64,000 nt of DNA from Panopea generosa (Eukaryota; Mollusca; Bivalvia; Adapedonta; Hiatellidae): assembly GCA_029582155.1 (NCBI GenBank), contig CM055895.1, positions 17,908,787 to 17,972,786 of the forward strand. The letters run 5' to 3'. How positions within the stretch are numbered: position 1 is the first letter of the stretch; every line of letters starts with the position of its first letter. The position numbers were made by a program, and so were the translations under genes. Positions 1 through 11,989 of the stretch are shown here, one piece after another. The notes beneath the pieces were generated by a model that was given only the letters and a program-made list of their open reading frames with translations, did no database searches and was not told where the DNA came from.

Positions 1-532
1 GCTGAGTAAAGTGAAGTGAATATTTAGGATACTTGCATAAGTTGGAATACAAATAGTAAATTGTGAAGTTTTTTCGACTGGAATAATAATATATATTATA
101 CCGGTGCATCGCATATAAACATTTGCGTAAGTGCTGTTTGTTTTCTTCTAAATGTTTGTTTACTTCTGAACTAAATGAAAGCTGTTTTGTTTTAAATGTA
201 CTCATTACCTTCAAGATTGGAATTGTTGTAATATTTAAATGATGCTGTTTTGAAAGTAAATCAAGTTGGAACGCATGATATTTATTATCATTTTAGTGAC
301 AGCGACTTGGTATAGTAAGATTGGAGTTAAATGCACAACTAGGCTGTTTAGATGAGCAAGTTACTAATTTTGTAAGGGGGTGGCATTTTCTTAGCATAGT
401 CGTCTGTGTATGTAAGCTTATTTTACATTGCTATTAGTTTCCTATATGGGTGATACCCCCAAAAGAGTTAGTTTTTTAGGTTTGTGGGGGATAGTGCAGG
501 AAACGGATAGAAACCAGTCATAAGTGTTTTTC

Positions 533-675
533 TGGTTCTTTAACGTGCTTAGTGTAAAGCACCATCACACGGGCCCATGGTTTAAAGTTTTTTAGTTGGC
601 TAGCCTTGGGAATCAAACTCGCATCCCTGAGACTAGAAGTCTGATGCTCTACTGACTAAGCTAATTGGGCTGATC
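533..675 (-). repeat. SINE family E, tRNA-like head
   Basis: Read on the minus strand, the 3' part of this stretch gives AGCTTAGTCAGTAGAGCATC followed by a B-box-like GAGTTTGATTCCC. This is the layout of a tRNA-derived SINE head (pol III A and B boxes). The body contains the phrase TGGTGCTTTACACTAAGCACG. Only this one copy was seen in the window. Confidence 0.55.
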
Positions 676-829
676 TGACATAGTCTCTAAAGATTTGAAT
701 TGTATTTACGACAGTTACATTGGATAAATTGCATAATTTGTATACAAACTCAATTTATGAATTAATGATCTCTGATAGGATGCTTCATTGTAGTATGTAA
801 GGAACCATATATCAGACAAGCAGTGAGCC

Positions 830-1250
830 TATGTTTGTATGTACATGTGAGGATGGTTGCCGTCTGTCTGTGGATAATTTTTGTGATCGCTATTTCTCCG
901 CATCCATTGACCAGAATTCAGTGAATGAGGGTGATTGGGTATCAAGCGTAGTTGTGCATATTGTTGGCATGTTGTGCGAGAATAATTTTTCAATGAGTTG
1001 TGGCCCTTTGAATTTTTCATATATATTTCATGGTCACTATTTCTCAGCAACCATTGGCTGGAATTTATTGAAACTTCACAAGAGTGATTGGTACTAAGCT
1101 TAGTTGTGCATATTGTCAGCATGTTGCGCAAGAATAATTTGTCAAGGAGTTATGGCCTTTTGAATTTTTTAGACATTGTTTTTGTTGTCTCTGTTTCTTG
1201 GTAACCATTGGCTGGAATTCAATGGCACTTCACAATTTAAGTGATTGGTT
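830..1250. repeat. Imperfect tandem repeat, period about 152-158 bp, 2.5 copies
   Basis: The phrase GATTGG followed by TTAGTTGTGCATATTG recurs at 933, 1085 and (start only) 1243. Each unit also contains AACCATTGGCTGGAATT and a GAGTTRTGGCCYTTTGAATTT segment. Short ORFs on both strands here only reflect the repeat and have no splice context. Confidence 0.7.
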
Positions 1251-1509
1251 ACTCTAACTGGTTCACTGTGTCAAGGTGGGCAGCAAAATGGTACAATAAC
1301 TTTGTAAGGTCGCCATCTGGGGGTATTCATCACCTTCAGTGATTTTTCAATTTAACACATTCACAGACTGCGACTTGCTCTGCTTGTGAGATAGATGAAA
1401 GTCTTTGGTATTTTTTCATCTTGAGCACTATGTGGCTCTCCACTGTTAATATTCTTATGTCTTCCAATGTCTGATTTATATAATAACATAATCAGAAGCA
1501 CCAGAAGCA

Positions 1510-1576
1510 GAAGCCATCATCATCATTAACACCATTGACACTTTTTTCATCATCATCATTATCATCATCAACAACA
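1510..1576. repeat. ATC-rich microsatellite
   Basis: Interrupted runs of CAT/ATC trinucleotides, for example TCATCATCATCATT, twice in about 65 bp. Confidence 0.8.
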
Positions 1577-2280
1577 GCATCTTATACACTTTTAATTATC
1601 CCCGTCATAACATTTAACTTAAAATTATTTATCAAATGCCAATTACTGCAGTTTCAAGGAATTCTGTTGAGTCCATAAAAAACATTTTTTACAGCTTTGC
1701 TATTTCAGATTATAATATAATAATGTTTCCAATTTGATGGGTAAGAAAACCAGCACTTGCCTGCTCAAATAAATGCCTGCTAATCCTCGTTCTGTTAATC
1801 AGAAACATCCAATATGTTGTTGCAAATATTATCATAATTATTGTTTCCTGGCAGAGTCATGAAGCGTTAATTGCCAATTAGCACATCATGAATTAATCAT
1901 CAATGAAAGACAAAAAATCGGTTCACAAAATATCTTTATATGAAAAATAAGTGCTATGACGTTAAAGAAGAAAACAATAAAAGATTTATATATAGCACCA
2001 TAGCTAAAAAGAACAGAAAGGTATTTGAGGTAATAAATGAAAGACTAAATGTAAACAGAATATTTAATATTAAATTATATAAAAGTAGGCATTACTATGA
2101 CGTCTTTTAATAACATTATTGAAAGGAGATCGGTAATTAGATTATGTTTTTAAAAAGTAATATTTCTGACCAATTAGCAAAGCAAGTAACTAACCACTAC
2201 AAACAGACAAGATAATAACAACCTACAACTAATGAAAGGGTATTTGAATACGAAATTGACACAATACAGCTGTTGCTATG

Positions 2281-2564
2281 ATTGATTGATTGATTGAATA
2301 TTTAGCATAATTTTTATGTCATTGAGGGCTAACAGTTAACCTAACCACTGTTTTTACTGGGATCCTGGAAGGTTAACCAGTAATAGAGCACACCCCATCT
2401 CTGCAAGTAACTAATAACTTTTCCACTTGAATCAGCGGTGAGAGACAAATGATAATGAGACACAATGTCATATATCAATCATTGCAGAGACTGGTTGGGC
2501 CGGGATTCAAACTCGCGTCCCCTGGATTAATAGTCAGATGCGTTACCAACTGAGCTAATCGGTG
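2281..2564 (-). repeat. SINE family A copy (full length, minus)
   Basis: The + strand shows the tail as ATTGATTGATTGATTGAAT, then the conserved body (GAGGGCTAACAG, GAGACAAATGATAATGAGACACAATG) and ends in the complement of a tRNA head, ACTGAGCTAATCGG. This matches the better preserved copy at 54.9 kb. Confidence 0.85.
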
Positions 2565-3244
2565 TGTTCTATAAATATCATATACTTAATACAGGTAGTG
2601 AATACACACAGAATGCTTTAATTTGAAAAGATGTAAAGATGTTGAAATATATTTTGAAATTTTATTAAAAGGTCTCATAAAATCTTCTTGAAAGTATTTG
2701 TTTTGCTCTGAAAATGTGGTCTATATGAAGGTTTTATAGCTGGAAAAAATGACAACAAAATATTGAATTATCAACTTTAAAAGAGGTTGTTTCACTGTGA
2801 TGTCTTTAAGAAAATAATAAAATAAGATGATTTTCTATAAATAGCAATACTTGAAGGTTTATGTGAAGGTATAAAGATAATTCTGGAATGTGATGCCATT
2901 AATATAGAAAAAAAAACAGAACACCAATTGGCAGTCTGTGGAAACAGTCTTGAAATACCTGGTATACGTTTACAAGTCGGAAAAAATATGAGAAAAGGTG
3001 TATTCTATTCTGATATTGGATAGTTCACATGTCTATTTTTTATTCAGGTACCAAGCTTTGTTTTTGTTTAATTTTCTTTAAAGGTATCTTAAATGTTGTT
3101 GTTTTTGTGTAAACTTACTCAATTGTTGCTTTGTCTTAGATTGTGTAGTTCTGCATGATTCACACAAGTGATTTTTTAACCTTCTGGACTGCTTCAGAAT
3201 CTGATCTACATTTTGCTATTCTACTTGTTTTGTTAAAATATTGG

Positions 3245-3474
3245 TTAACCCTTTACTCCATAGATACACGTTTTCCCGCACTAATCACAGAAGGCCTTTG
3301 AAAACAGTGCAGAAAGAGTTTAGATTGTTTGTACCAAGCAATCTGAACACTTCCTGCACTGTTTTCCACTCTGTCAGTTAATATAAACATAATTCACCCA
3401 ATAATTCAAAAGCCTTCTATATCAGGTGGTAAAAGGCATCTACATTAGAGGTGTCCAAAGGTGTCTATATGAAC
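3245..3474 (-). mobile_element. TTAA-flanked MITE (family 2), truncated at one end
   Basis: Starts with TTAACCCTTTACTCCATAG and contains the inverted core: AACAGTGCAGAAAGAG..., the loop, then CACTTCCTGCACTGTT. It continues through ATAATTCACCCAATAATTC to CCAAAGGTGTCTATATGAA, where a family D SINE takes over, so the second terminal CCCTTTA repeat is missing. The TTAA border and CCCTTT terminus suggest a piggyBac-like non-autonomous element; this assignment is inference. Confidence 0.7.
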
Positions 3475-3605
3475 TAATTTATTTTAGCTTGATTGTGAAG
3501 TAAGCTCAGAGCTTATGTGAATTGTTTCCCAAATTCTATTCCGAGGTAGAACCAGTTTTGAGTGTTGATTTTGAGAGTTTTACATTCTATCCACTGCCTC
3601 ACTCG
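3475..3605 (-). repeat. SINE family D fragment
   Basis: The segment CTAATTTATTTTAGCTTGATTG, then AGAACCAGTTTTGAGTGTTG and the complement of a tRNA-like head (TTTACATTCTATCCACT) matches the copies at 5.9, 24.9, 32.4 and 52.9 kb. Confidence 0.65.
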
Positions 3606-4576
3606 TAAAAAAATATTGAATCGCTGAACATTTAAAAGATGGCCAAAGGTTGTTTAAGGCATAGTGCCACCATTGCAAAAAGGAAGTGCTTCCGTGGGGT
3701 AGTCGCATAATGGCGGTTGTAAATAATCTTCAATTCTTCTTCTTTAAAAATGCATTTTCCTATTTTTAATGCTCATTTTTTTATTTGAATGGCATTATTG
3801 ATGTATTTTGAACATTTTGATAGCATTGTCATGTTTGAATTGTGAATTTAGAAGAAAAAAATGATGCTTGGAAATTGGGGTATGAATTCATGATTTCGGA
3901 AGTCTACTTTCACTTTGTCACCAGTGTACACACTGAGCAGAAAAAAAATCTCTTATATGACACATGAGCCCTACTTTTCTCATCATATTTTGATAGTGCA
4001 GAGGTTGACAAACAGTAAAATGTAGGTTTCACTTCTTTCATTTGGGACCCTCTATGAATGACAAGCCTTCAAACTTTTATTATTTACTATAAAATAAAGA
4101 ACAAAAATCAATGGTGGGGTTACACCTTAAAACATTTGTTATGTTCAACTCATATTCGACCAAAACATAGTTTCCGGTATTTATATAATATAACATATAT
4201 TAAAGCCCATGCATATGACTTGGCCTTGAATTTGAAAATATTAATGCTGAATTGAAGTAGACAGTTACAGGTATTTACATTCATTTTGTTATAACGAGTC
4301 CATTCCTTTTTGAGTTGAGCACGAAATCTTGAGTTGAGCAGGGAACAAAATTTTATGACTTCATACCGTGAAGATTTTCTGTTTCCTGGTTACCTCAATT
4401 GTTGGTTTGTGAAATTCTGACTCATTCGTATTATTTCTGATTATTACCAGATCAGTCTTTCAAATGGCATATGGCTATATCCAGGAAGAGAGCAAAGAAA
4501 ATAGAAAGAGAGTTCTGTGTTTTTTCTATTATCTTGTAAAATTTCAATAGAAAGGTAAATAGTCTAAGAAAGCTAT

Positions 4577-4713
4577 TTAACTGACAGAGTGGAAAACAGT
4601 GCAGGAAGTGTTCAGATTGCTCGTTATGAGCAATCTGAACTCTTCCTGCACTGTTTTCAAAGGCCTTCTGTGATTGATGTGGGAAAACGCTTATCTATGG
4701 AGTAAAGGGTTAA
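4577..4713 (+). mobile_element. TTAA-flanked MITE (family 2), short form
   Basis: TTAACTGACAGAGTGGAAAACAG opens the element and GGAGTAAAGGGTTAA closes it. The middle is a near-perfect hairpin: CAGTGCAGGAAGTGTTCAGA against TCTGAACTCTTCCTGCACTG around a loop with TTATGAG. Compared with the copy at 20.8 kb it lacks the left 100 bp. Confidence 0.75.
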
Positions 4714-4889
4714 TGCTTACTAAACTGTGATGTCGCTCATCTTTCACTGAAGCAACTGACCAATCAATGTGCTCAAATTTCACTGCCGTGTGACGGACCC
4801 AAGTGGTAGGAGTCAAGTCCGGGGAAGAAAGAAAAGGGATCGAGAAAGGGTTTCTGTCATGTTTATACAATTTGTGATTTTTATTTCAG

Positions 4890-5041
4890 ATCAACCCAAA
4901 CAGTAAAGCTTACAATGAAGGTATCCAGGTTGGAGACTATGTGGAGAGTATAAACGGTCACAAGACCAAGGGACTGGAGCATCAGGATGCACAGAAGCTT
5001 GTCAAAGCTGCCACAGATGAGCTCATCCTAGAACTGCACAG
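4890..5041 (+). CDS. Exon: C-terminal half of a PDZ domain
   Basis: The acceptor TTATTTCAG ends at 4889 and the donor GTATGT starts at 5042. The 152-nt exon begins in phase 0 and ends two bases into a codon. It encodes 50 residues beginning INPNSKAYNEGIQVGDYVES, then INGHKTKGLEHQDAQKL and ending ILELH plus a split Arg. Visible PDZ features are the small-residue/GD turn, the ING after the next strand, the alpha-B helix with H-x-D-A-Q, and a final ILELHR strand. The carboxylate-binding GFG-type loop would lie in the upstream exon, outside the window. In this class the domain usually binds C-termini or alpha-actinin-type partners at Z-discs or stress fibres (family knowledge). Confidence 0.93.
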
Positions 5042-5934
5042 GTATGTGTTTGATGTTCTCGTCTTTTTGTGAATTTGGTGACTGAGGTAGGTTTTGGTTT
5101 ATACATAAATTATGTTCTGTGTTACCACTAGCTTGCTCCAACTCAGTATTTTTTTCATATGGGTAAGTAGGTAGCTAATTGTTTTTTCCCCGAAATTTTG
5201 ATTTTGCATAATGATTTTAAACAAAAAGTGGACAGAAATCATGAAAAAGAAAATGCTTTGAAAGTCAATAAAAAAAGTTAGGGTAGCTGCAATTATGAGT
5301 GGGTAGGTAGGAGCACGGCAAACAATCTATTTTTAAGGTCGGCCCTGATACAATCACTTGTCAACAGTGCAACGTGGTTTCAAATATCCATCTTGATATT
5401 TTAAGCGGGACTGGCAATGACTGCTAAATTAAATAGGGAATTTTATTACTATCATTTTTATGCAACCTGCAACCATTTGTAAAGAAATGATATTATTGCA
5501 TGGCATTCTTGTTTGTTATGTAAAAATTTTGTTTTCATGTCCTTTAAACTTTATACAAAGATTTGGTACCACAATATGAAGATCTTAAAACAATGTCTAT
5601 GTAACACCAATCATGCATAAATATCTAATACCACCCCCACCCATCTCCACCACCCCACAAACAAAAATTTCATTTGAGAGATGTTTTAGATACAACATCT
5701 TTAGGTTTATAAAAACTGTTTGATGTGCAAAAGGGCCTACCAGCTTAACTAGGTGACATTTTTGTATATCCTGCACAGAGGAGAAATGAAGTTCACCCTG
5801 ACTACCTCTAGTCTAGAGTACAATAACATGTTACTATCAGTATGTTTTGTGATTGACACCTTTGTATGCAGGTATACCTAATTATAGATAAATATTTTTA
5901 GAACATTTTCAATCCATCTTTCTATAGACTTTAA

Positions 5935-6125
5935 AGAGTGGCTGTAGTATAGTTGATAGAGTGTTTGCCGCTCACGCCAGAGGTTGCAGGTTCAATCCGC
6001 TGCTCGTCCCGATGCCGCTTAAAACCAGCATTCAGTATTGGTTCTACTCAGGAAGTGGACACAAGAGGGGTTCATATTATAAGATTTCAGGTTAAATAAA
6101 TTAGTGTAACCTACAGACTTCTATA
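5935..6125 (+). repeat. SINE family D copy (tRNA-derived head)
   Basis: The head reads GTGGCTGTAGTATAGTTGATAGAG and has a B box GCAGGTTCAATCC. The body has CAGTATTGGTTCTACTCAGGAAG and ends in a GGTTAAATAAATTAG tail. The same order is seen in reverse at 3.5, 24.9 and 52.9 kb. Confidence 0.75.
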
Positions 6126-6754
6126 TGGCTTATGCTGCTTCCACAATAGAGTTTCCTCTTGCTTTCTTTGTGGCATGTTGAGCAGGTGTTTTGTTGTTTT
6201 CATCATGACATTGGTGCTGTGTCAGACTAAACATCACGAGCACTGTCAGAAATGTTTTGTTATTCTTCCCTGGAAGTGTTGTACATCTCTCAGACCTTTG
6301 TTTTTAGTTTGTAAAATGTCCATGAGTTGAGTTAAATGCTTAGGAGTGTTGGATAATATTATATTTACATTTCCATGGCAACAGGTCTAAATAAGTTACA
6401 ATTATAGATTATATGCATTTCATTTTCTGATGAAAACCATGCAGTTGGGCGGAGCATAATATGATCTGTTTACATTTCATTTACTTTTCATTGTTTTGAT
6501 GGTGCGTCGTCACATTGTCATTAAGTTTAATGTGAAGTTTGCTGTAAGTAGCCGTAAAAAAATAAAAAATATGTGCATTGATTCGATGTGTTGACAATGT
6601 CGCTGTTCCAATGATGACATTCGCTTTTCGGGTTGGTTCTTATAATCTGCTTTATAATAGTTTTGTCCAAAACGGTTAGATAATTATTATCATGTAAATA
6701 TAAAATATTAAAAGCACAATTTTGAGTGTTCATTGGGTAATGAAATACATTAGC

Positions 6755-6903
6755 CTAGTTTAATGTTGCCTGGTCAAATGAGCGTCAAGCGACGAAGCTT
6801 CTAGTACCATTTTTAAAGTCTTTGGTATGACACGGCTGGGGATTGAACCCACGACCATCCGCATGCGAGGCGGACACTACCACTAGACCACGCCGCGGTC
6901 CTT
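6755..6903 (-). repeat. SINE family C head copy (tRNA-like)
   Basis: On the minus strand: GGCGTGGTCTAGTGGTAGTG, then GGTCGTGGGTTCAATCCCC, then ATACCAAAGACTTTAAAAAT and GGTACTAGAAGCTTC. The A and B boxes are well kept. The body is cut short after about 60 bp. I read it as a SINE rather than a working tRNA gene because the same post-tRNA body follows other copies and the acceptor arms do not pair cleanly. Confidence 0.75.
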
Positions 6904-7329
6904 CAGACAATGGTAATTTGTATGTTAAATGATTGTTTATTGGCTCTTATGAAAGATTTATGTCTCAATATTTCAACAGCTTAATCACTCTGGCAGTGTC
7001 CAGCAACAGTATGTTTAAAATCTGTCAGCCTTTTTAATTTTGTTTAGACTTCATTGAATGCTGCTAACATTAAATATTGCCTCATTTTTTGGGCTCAATT
7101 TTAATGTTTGTGCAATTCTCAAGAATGTAATAGTGAGAAATGCATGTATCATAACCTAATGGTTTTTACCCGAGTTTTGATTAAATGGTGTCCCATGAAA
7201 GTAAAGTATTGCGCAAAAGATGACCTGCTTGTCATGCTGTAGCAAGAAAGTTAAATAGTTGTCCAATTATCTGAAATATGAGTGCATCTAAACAGAATTG
7301 TATAATTGAAATCTTTTTATCTTTTTCAG

Positions 7330-7409
7330 GGTGGGATCAAAGCCGAATGGAACAATGAACGGGGACATACATAATCACATAGATCATGAGTTGGAGATGC
7401 TGAACTCAG
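7330..7409 (+). CDS. Exon: linker after the PDZ domain
   Basis: The acceptor CTTTTTCAG ends at 7329 and the donor GTAAGG starts at 7410. The 80-nt exon completes the split Arg codon of the PDZ exon and encodes VGSKPNGTMNGD and then IHNHIDHELEMLNS, ending one base into a codon. With the previous exon this converts the gene to phase 1, which every later exon then keeps. The sequence is hydrophilic with no recognised domain. The only support is splice-site quality and perfect phase agreement on both sides. Confidence 0.85.
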
Positions 7410-8149
7410 GTAAGGTTAAAGGTGAAAGCTAGTGCAATGTGATCAATATCATGGTGAAGGTCGTTACTATGGAAACAGGGATATTTAATGTGTGCCGTTA
7501 AGAAAACGTGTGGAATTGGGTGGATTTAACAAGTTGTGTGGATTTTAAAATAATATAATGATGATTTGGATAACTTCTAACTTGTTGCTTATGGATTTCT
7601 TGCTGTGATGGAATAACAGGGTCAAGGGTCATCTTACTGTAATAGATAATTTTACTGAAACTTCTGATTTTTTATTGACCTACTGAAAGTGTATAACATT
7701 ATAAACATTATTCATGTCTCTATTTAAAATTAAAAGGTCCATTATAGATGTGTTCCCTTATGAAAAAAAAACCTCATAAATATTTGGATTAATTTTGTCA
7801 CAAATTTTCAACATTAAACAATTTCACATTTTTATAAAGAGAGATACAAAGTAGAATATTGAATAGTAATTGTCACTGCATAATTTTCACTTTGTATTGA
7901 ATTTTTTTTAATGCAAATATTTGCAGAGTTCAACATAATTACGTCCAATTACTGCGGCTTTGAGTCAAACTGATCTTGTACATAAAACCACCACAAAGCT
8001 TTAACTGGATTTTTTTTGTTGACATGAAGTACATTTACAGTAGGTTTTGTACGGATTGGTGATATATTTCTCACAGGTAACAAGATTGCTCATTATTTTT
8101 CAGATGTTTATGATGTAGTTATATAGCTGTTAATTTATTTCTATTCTAT

Positions 8150-8358
8150 TTAAAGGGACAATATGACATTTAATATTTCTATTTTTACCAAAATACTTAA
8201 ACAGATTTTTGCCAAAATATCTAAAGTAGAATTTTGATAAATGGCTGCTATTCCTGCTTATTCCAACTTAATATTTATACACAATGGTGGACTGTGACGT
8301 TCCAGTTAATGTTTAGTTGCTGATACTTTCATCTTACATTCCGACACTCTCCCTTTAA
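8150..8358. mobile_element. TTAA-flanked MITE (family 3)
   Basis: The left end TTAAAGGGACAATATGAC and right end GACACTCTCCCTTTAA are imperfect inverted copies, 209 bp end to end, each carrying TTAA at the outside. The same terminal motif, TTAAAGGGACA or its complement, recurs several times near 44.1-44.8 kb. Confidence 0.55.
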
Positions 8359-8947
8359 GAAAGTGTAAACAGGCAACATGTACGTATATCACCATGTAGA
8401 CAATGTGCTTATCCATTGAACATTCATTTAATGTTTTCGTCTTGATTAAATTGTAATTGTGCTTTAACGATACACAGGAAGAAAAGGATTTGTAAGCTCA
8501 AATAGCTTACACATTAAATAAAAATAAAATTAAATTTTTAAACATCACTGACCTGGCCATTTCAGTAAAAGCAAACAATGTATTTCCAGTTTAACACATT
8601 CAACAGATTTTTATTCTGTTCCAATTTGACACCAACTTTACAACAACTGTAATTAACAATGTTTTCATTAAATAATGGTCTACCTCGACCAAACAGAACA
8701 GCACTGCATTGTCTTGCATCACTGCACTGCACTGTCTTGCATCTTGGTTTGTAAATGACACATTAATATATAAGACTCACATTGATTATGTGTTTGTCTC
8801 TATTTAGAATTCCTTACTTTTAATGTCCATTATAATGATATAATGGGAGAAGTTTCTTTTCAGCTTTTTTGTTAAATTTTTCAGATATGTAATACTATAT
8901 AAGTCAAGCTCAATATTTCTTAGCTTCTCCATTGCACTGAAACTTTC

Positions 8948-9062
8948 ATTTTTTTTTTTTTTCATTTTTTTTAATGGGGTTTAAAGCCATTTTGAACACA
9001 TTTCAGGGCATATCCAGTTTTACTGGTGGAGGAAGATCTCAGACTGAGTAGAACCTCCGACC
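8948..9062 (-). repeat. SINE family B, 5'-truncated
   Basis: A poly-T run, then AATGGGGTTTAAAGCCATTTT, CATATCCAGTTTTACTGGTGG and AGACTGAGTAGAACC. This is the complement of the 3' body of the SINE B copy at 15.1 kb. The tRNA-like head is absent. Confidence 0.7.
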
Positions 9063-9364
9063 TTCCGCGATGAATCTTTGATAATTTGTGATTAAAAACT
9101 CAAGCAAATCTAGTGTTTCGGGGTAGCTACAGTCCTGAACTGTTCTTCATATATAACATATACACATTACGTACAATATCTTGAGCATCAGAACAAGAAA
9201 CTTAACACTAGATGCCGAAGACTTAAATGTATTTTTAATACAAAATACCAAATAGGACTCGGGAACTCTTAAAATGTTAACATTTTTCTGAGAGTACTTT
9301 GTTAGTGTCTGTGAGGTGGGACGTTTTTTTCACACTTTCGTTTGCATACAGTTCAATAGTAGTG

Positions 9365-9490
9365 GCTGGGTTGGGTAACATACCATGTGTGTCGCTCTGT
9401 GGCGTGATACTGCAGTATGGCTGTACCTAAAATACTGTCTCAAGCTGACACAGTTGTGAAATGGCTTGAATGTTGTCACTTAATTCCATA
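9365..9490 (+). repeat. SINE family C, 3' fragment
   Basis: GGCTGGGTTGGGTAACATACC, then GGCGTGATACTGCAGTATGG and AAAATACTGTCTCAAGCTGAC follow the order of the 3' half of the SINE C copies at 18.3 and 53.7 kb. Confidence 0.55.
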
Positions 9491-10325
9491 CAATATAATG
9501 TCATCTTTATGCATTTGGTGATTATAAACAGTTTGTTAAATGAAATTTAATTTTAAAAAAAAAAAATAGAGTAAATACTTGACCTGATTATGATATAACT
9601 TTAGCAAAATGCCAAATATTTTCATTTTTTCTTATTTTCGAAGTAAACATTATCAGCGTTGAATACCATCACACATTATTGGGTATTCACAAAAAGTTAA
9701 ACATTGTTTGTTTGTGTTATTTATTTCCAAGAAAAAAATCATATTCATCGGATACATCAAGATTGGTTTGGTATCTATGACAACTGCCAAAGATGATAAA
9801 AATGGCATTTGAAATGCATATGAAAATGTAAGTTTTGTTATCTTCGTGAAGTAAGTGCGTGGAACAAGAAGTCACTTTCTCACAGAATCTGCCAGATCTT
9901 GACTTAAAAAAACATTAAACTGCACCTATCATTATAGATACTAACATTTCTGCTGAAAATACCCTTTACCCATCAATTTTATGTTTTTATGGTGCAATGT
10001 CAGATTTATTACAATAAACCACAGGGTCAGGGAGTTTAAGCAGTTCTGAGCTGATTTTCTGCATAGTTTGGTTCACTTGCTTTTACTCATCCAGTACCAT
10101 GTGCATTTCTTTGCACCAAATCCCAGATGTAAAAGATGTTCTGATTGGATAACAAACATTACTGTTAGCCACATCAAAGTCTTGCCGTAGAAAAAGAAGA
10201 GTGTGTAAAACTAATACTTATAAGAATGAACAATTTCAAAGTAAGTCTTACTTAAACATATTTTTCTCTTACTTTATAAATTTTACTATTTCATTAAGAC
10301 CAACAAAACAAAACCTCATGAAATA

Positions 10326-10367
10326 CCCCCCCCCCCCCTCTCACAAAAAAAAAAAAAAAAAAAGAGA
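10326..10367. repeat. Homopolymer C run followed by A run
   Basis: About a dozen C, then CTCTCAC, then about 19 A, followed by GAGAGATGAGATGAGAT. Confidence 0.85.
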
Positions 10368-11469
10368 GATGAGATGAGATTTATAAATGTATGCCACCAG
10401 AGTGATAATCACTGAAGTATTATTCTTTTACAAAGAAAAATTATATTAATTAAAGGCAGAAAAAAATTAAAATGTTCATAATTTGCATTAACTTGGTTAA
10501 TAAAACGTTTGTTGTGCTTCAAACAAATTTATCTTTCTGATTTAAATTTCTGTTCAAATAAATAAAAATAGTTAATAAAATTTAATGTAAGGCAAAAAAA
10601 ATGAAATCTAATAAAGATGAAAAAAAAAAAGTCGTACATAAATTAGAACAGCATGCTTCCTTTTTCAGTGTTGAAGGTTTTTGCATTAGTTCATAATTTG
10701 TAATTAGAAACTTGAGAAGGGCTAATTAGCCTGCCAGGATTAATTCACCTAACCCTTGTACAAAGTTGTCACGACCAATTTGAACATAATGTATTGTATT
10801 ATTACAATGGCAGCAATGATTATAGCCTGTTAACAAACGTAATTTCTTCCATAATTTCTTTGCGATTCCTTCTGCAGATTACAATTTGCTGTTACCTATA
10901 AGTAGGGTTTAATGAGAGAGAAAAAATAGAAGAAAAAGGTGAGAGGTCAATGACCGTGGAATGTGCACGATTTCTTATTCTTCTTGCTTGCTCACCTTAA
11001 TAGAGCTAATACACATGTTGTGTAAATAGACGGCAAGCGTACTTGAAGTTGACTGTGCATCTACAGGAAATGGAAAACATGTGAGGAGTCAAAGAGGAAG
11101 TAAATCTTTATGGTGTAATCAGCCGGTAACAGTTACACTGCCATGCCTACGATTCTCACTTCCACCTGCGTCTGCAGGCAAACACAAACTTATTAACATG
11201 CCCATACCTGAGAACTTATACTTACTTACACTGGTTACAAAACCTACAAACTGGCCCCAATTAAAAACTTATATCCAAATTTATTGTTACCTTAATCAGG
11301 AAGTAACTGTACAAAAACTGACTCAAACCAAAACTTGCTTCTGGCCAGTAGCAAACTGCATATTAACTTGTTGGCATCAAAACCTATATCAGTTAGCCAG
11401 GACTTGGAATTATACACTGGCCATATTTTAATCAAAACTTACTTATCAGCCATTACCTGTTGATTTTGT

Positions 11470-11972
11470 ATGGTGTTTAGCAGCGGTGTCTATTTTAGAC
11501 AGTATTCTGAGTGCTGCCTGACTGGAGTATCATGCCGCTGACATTTTAGCGCTTGATATTTCTTATAAAATCTACTCGTCCTCCCTTAACAAAATTTTTT
11601 ATTGAATACTTACAATCAAAGAAATATTAAGGTCAGTCTCTTTACTCGTCCTGACCAAATGTTCACTCGTCATGGCGAGCGGACAAGTGGAGTTTTCCAA
11701 CCCTGCACATGGTATGATACCCTACCCAGCTACATTATACTGACACAGGGGCAAGTGGAGTTTTCCAACCCTGCACATGGTATGATACCCTACCCAGCTA
11801 CATTATACTGAAACAGGGTCAATCAGATTTTGAATTATCGTCTAAATGCTGAGTGCCAAACGAAACTTCTAGTACCATTTTTTTCAAGTCTTTGGTATGA
11901 CCAGTTTGGGGATCGAATCCAAGACCTTCCGCATGTAAAGCAGATGCTCTACTACTAGACAACCACTGCTGT
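11470..11972 (-). repeat. SINE family C copy with internal rearrangement
   Basis: The + strand shows the reversed 3' body (GTGTTTAGCAGCGGTGTC, GACAGTATTCTGAGTGCTGC), an unrelated insertion around 11545-11680, the middle body, and the reversed tRNA head (GGGGATCGAATCCAAGACC, CTCTACTACTAGAC). Inside it, a unit of about 67 bp beginning CAAGTGGAGTTTTCC occurs twice (from 11684 and from 11752). Confidence 0.65.
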
Positions 11973-11989
11973 CAGACAATGTTTAAAAC

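Larger units (their letters stand above)
1..4889. other. Intron or upstream region, no exon recognised
   Basis: The PDZ exon that follows begins in the middle of its domain, so this stretch must be intron, at least in its 3' part. I see no ORF with plausible splice sites and protein-like composition. It holds a tRNA-derived SINE remnant near 0.55-0.68 kb, a tandem repeat of about 155 bp, an ATC-rich microsatellite, SINE A and SINE D copies and two copies of a TTAA-flanked MITE. Confidence 0.6.
5042..7329. other. Intron between PDZ exon and linker exon
   Basis: GT at 5042 and AG at 7328-7329 frame this 2.3-kb intron. It holds a SINE D copy (5.9 kb) and a SINE C copy (6.8 kb). A 68-codon minus-strand ORF near 6.53-6.73 kb has no protein-like features and is not called. 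Confidence 0.8.

Noticed and set aside
6838..6900. Possible tRNA gene on the minus strand
   Set aside because: A and B boxes are good, but the typical SINE C body follows and the acceptor arms do not pair, so it is a SINE head.
11081..11431. 116-codon + strand ORF
   Set aside because: The sequence shows internal near-repeats (ACTTA/CTGGCC phrases), has no splice-site support in phase and no recognisable domain.
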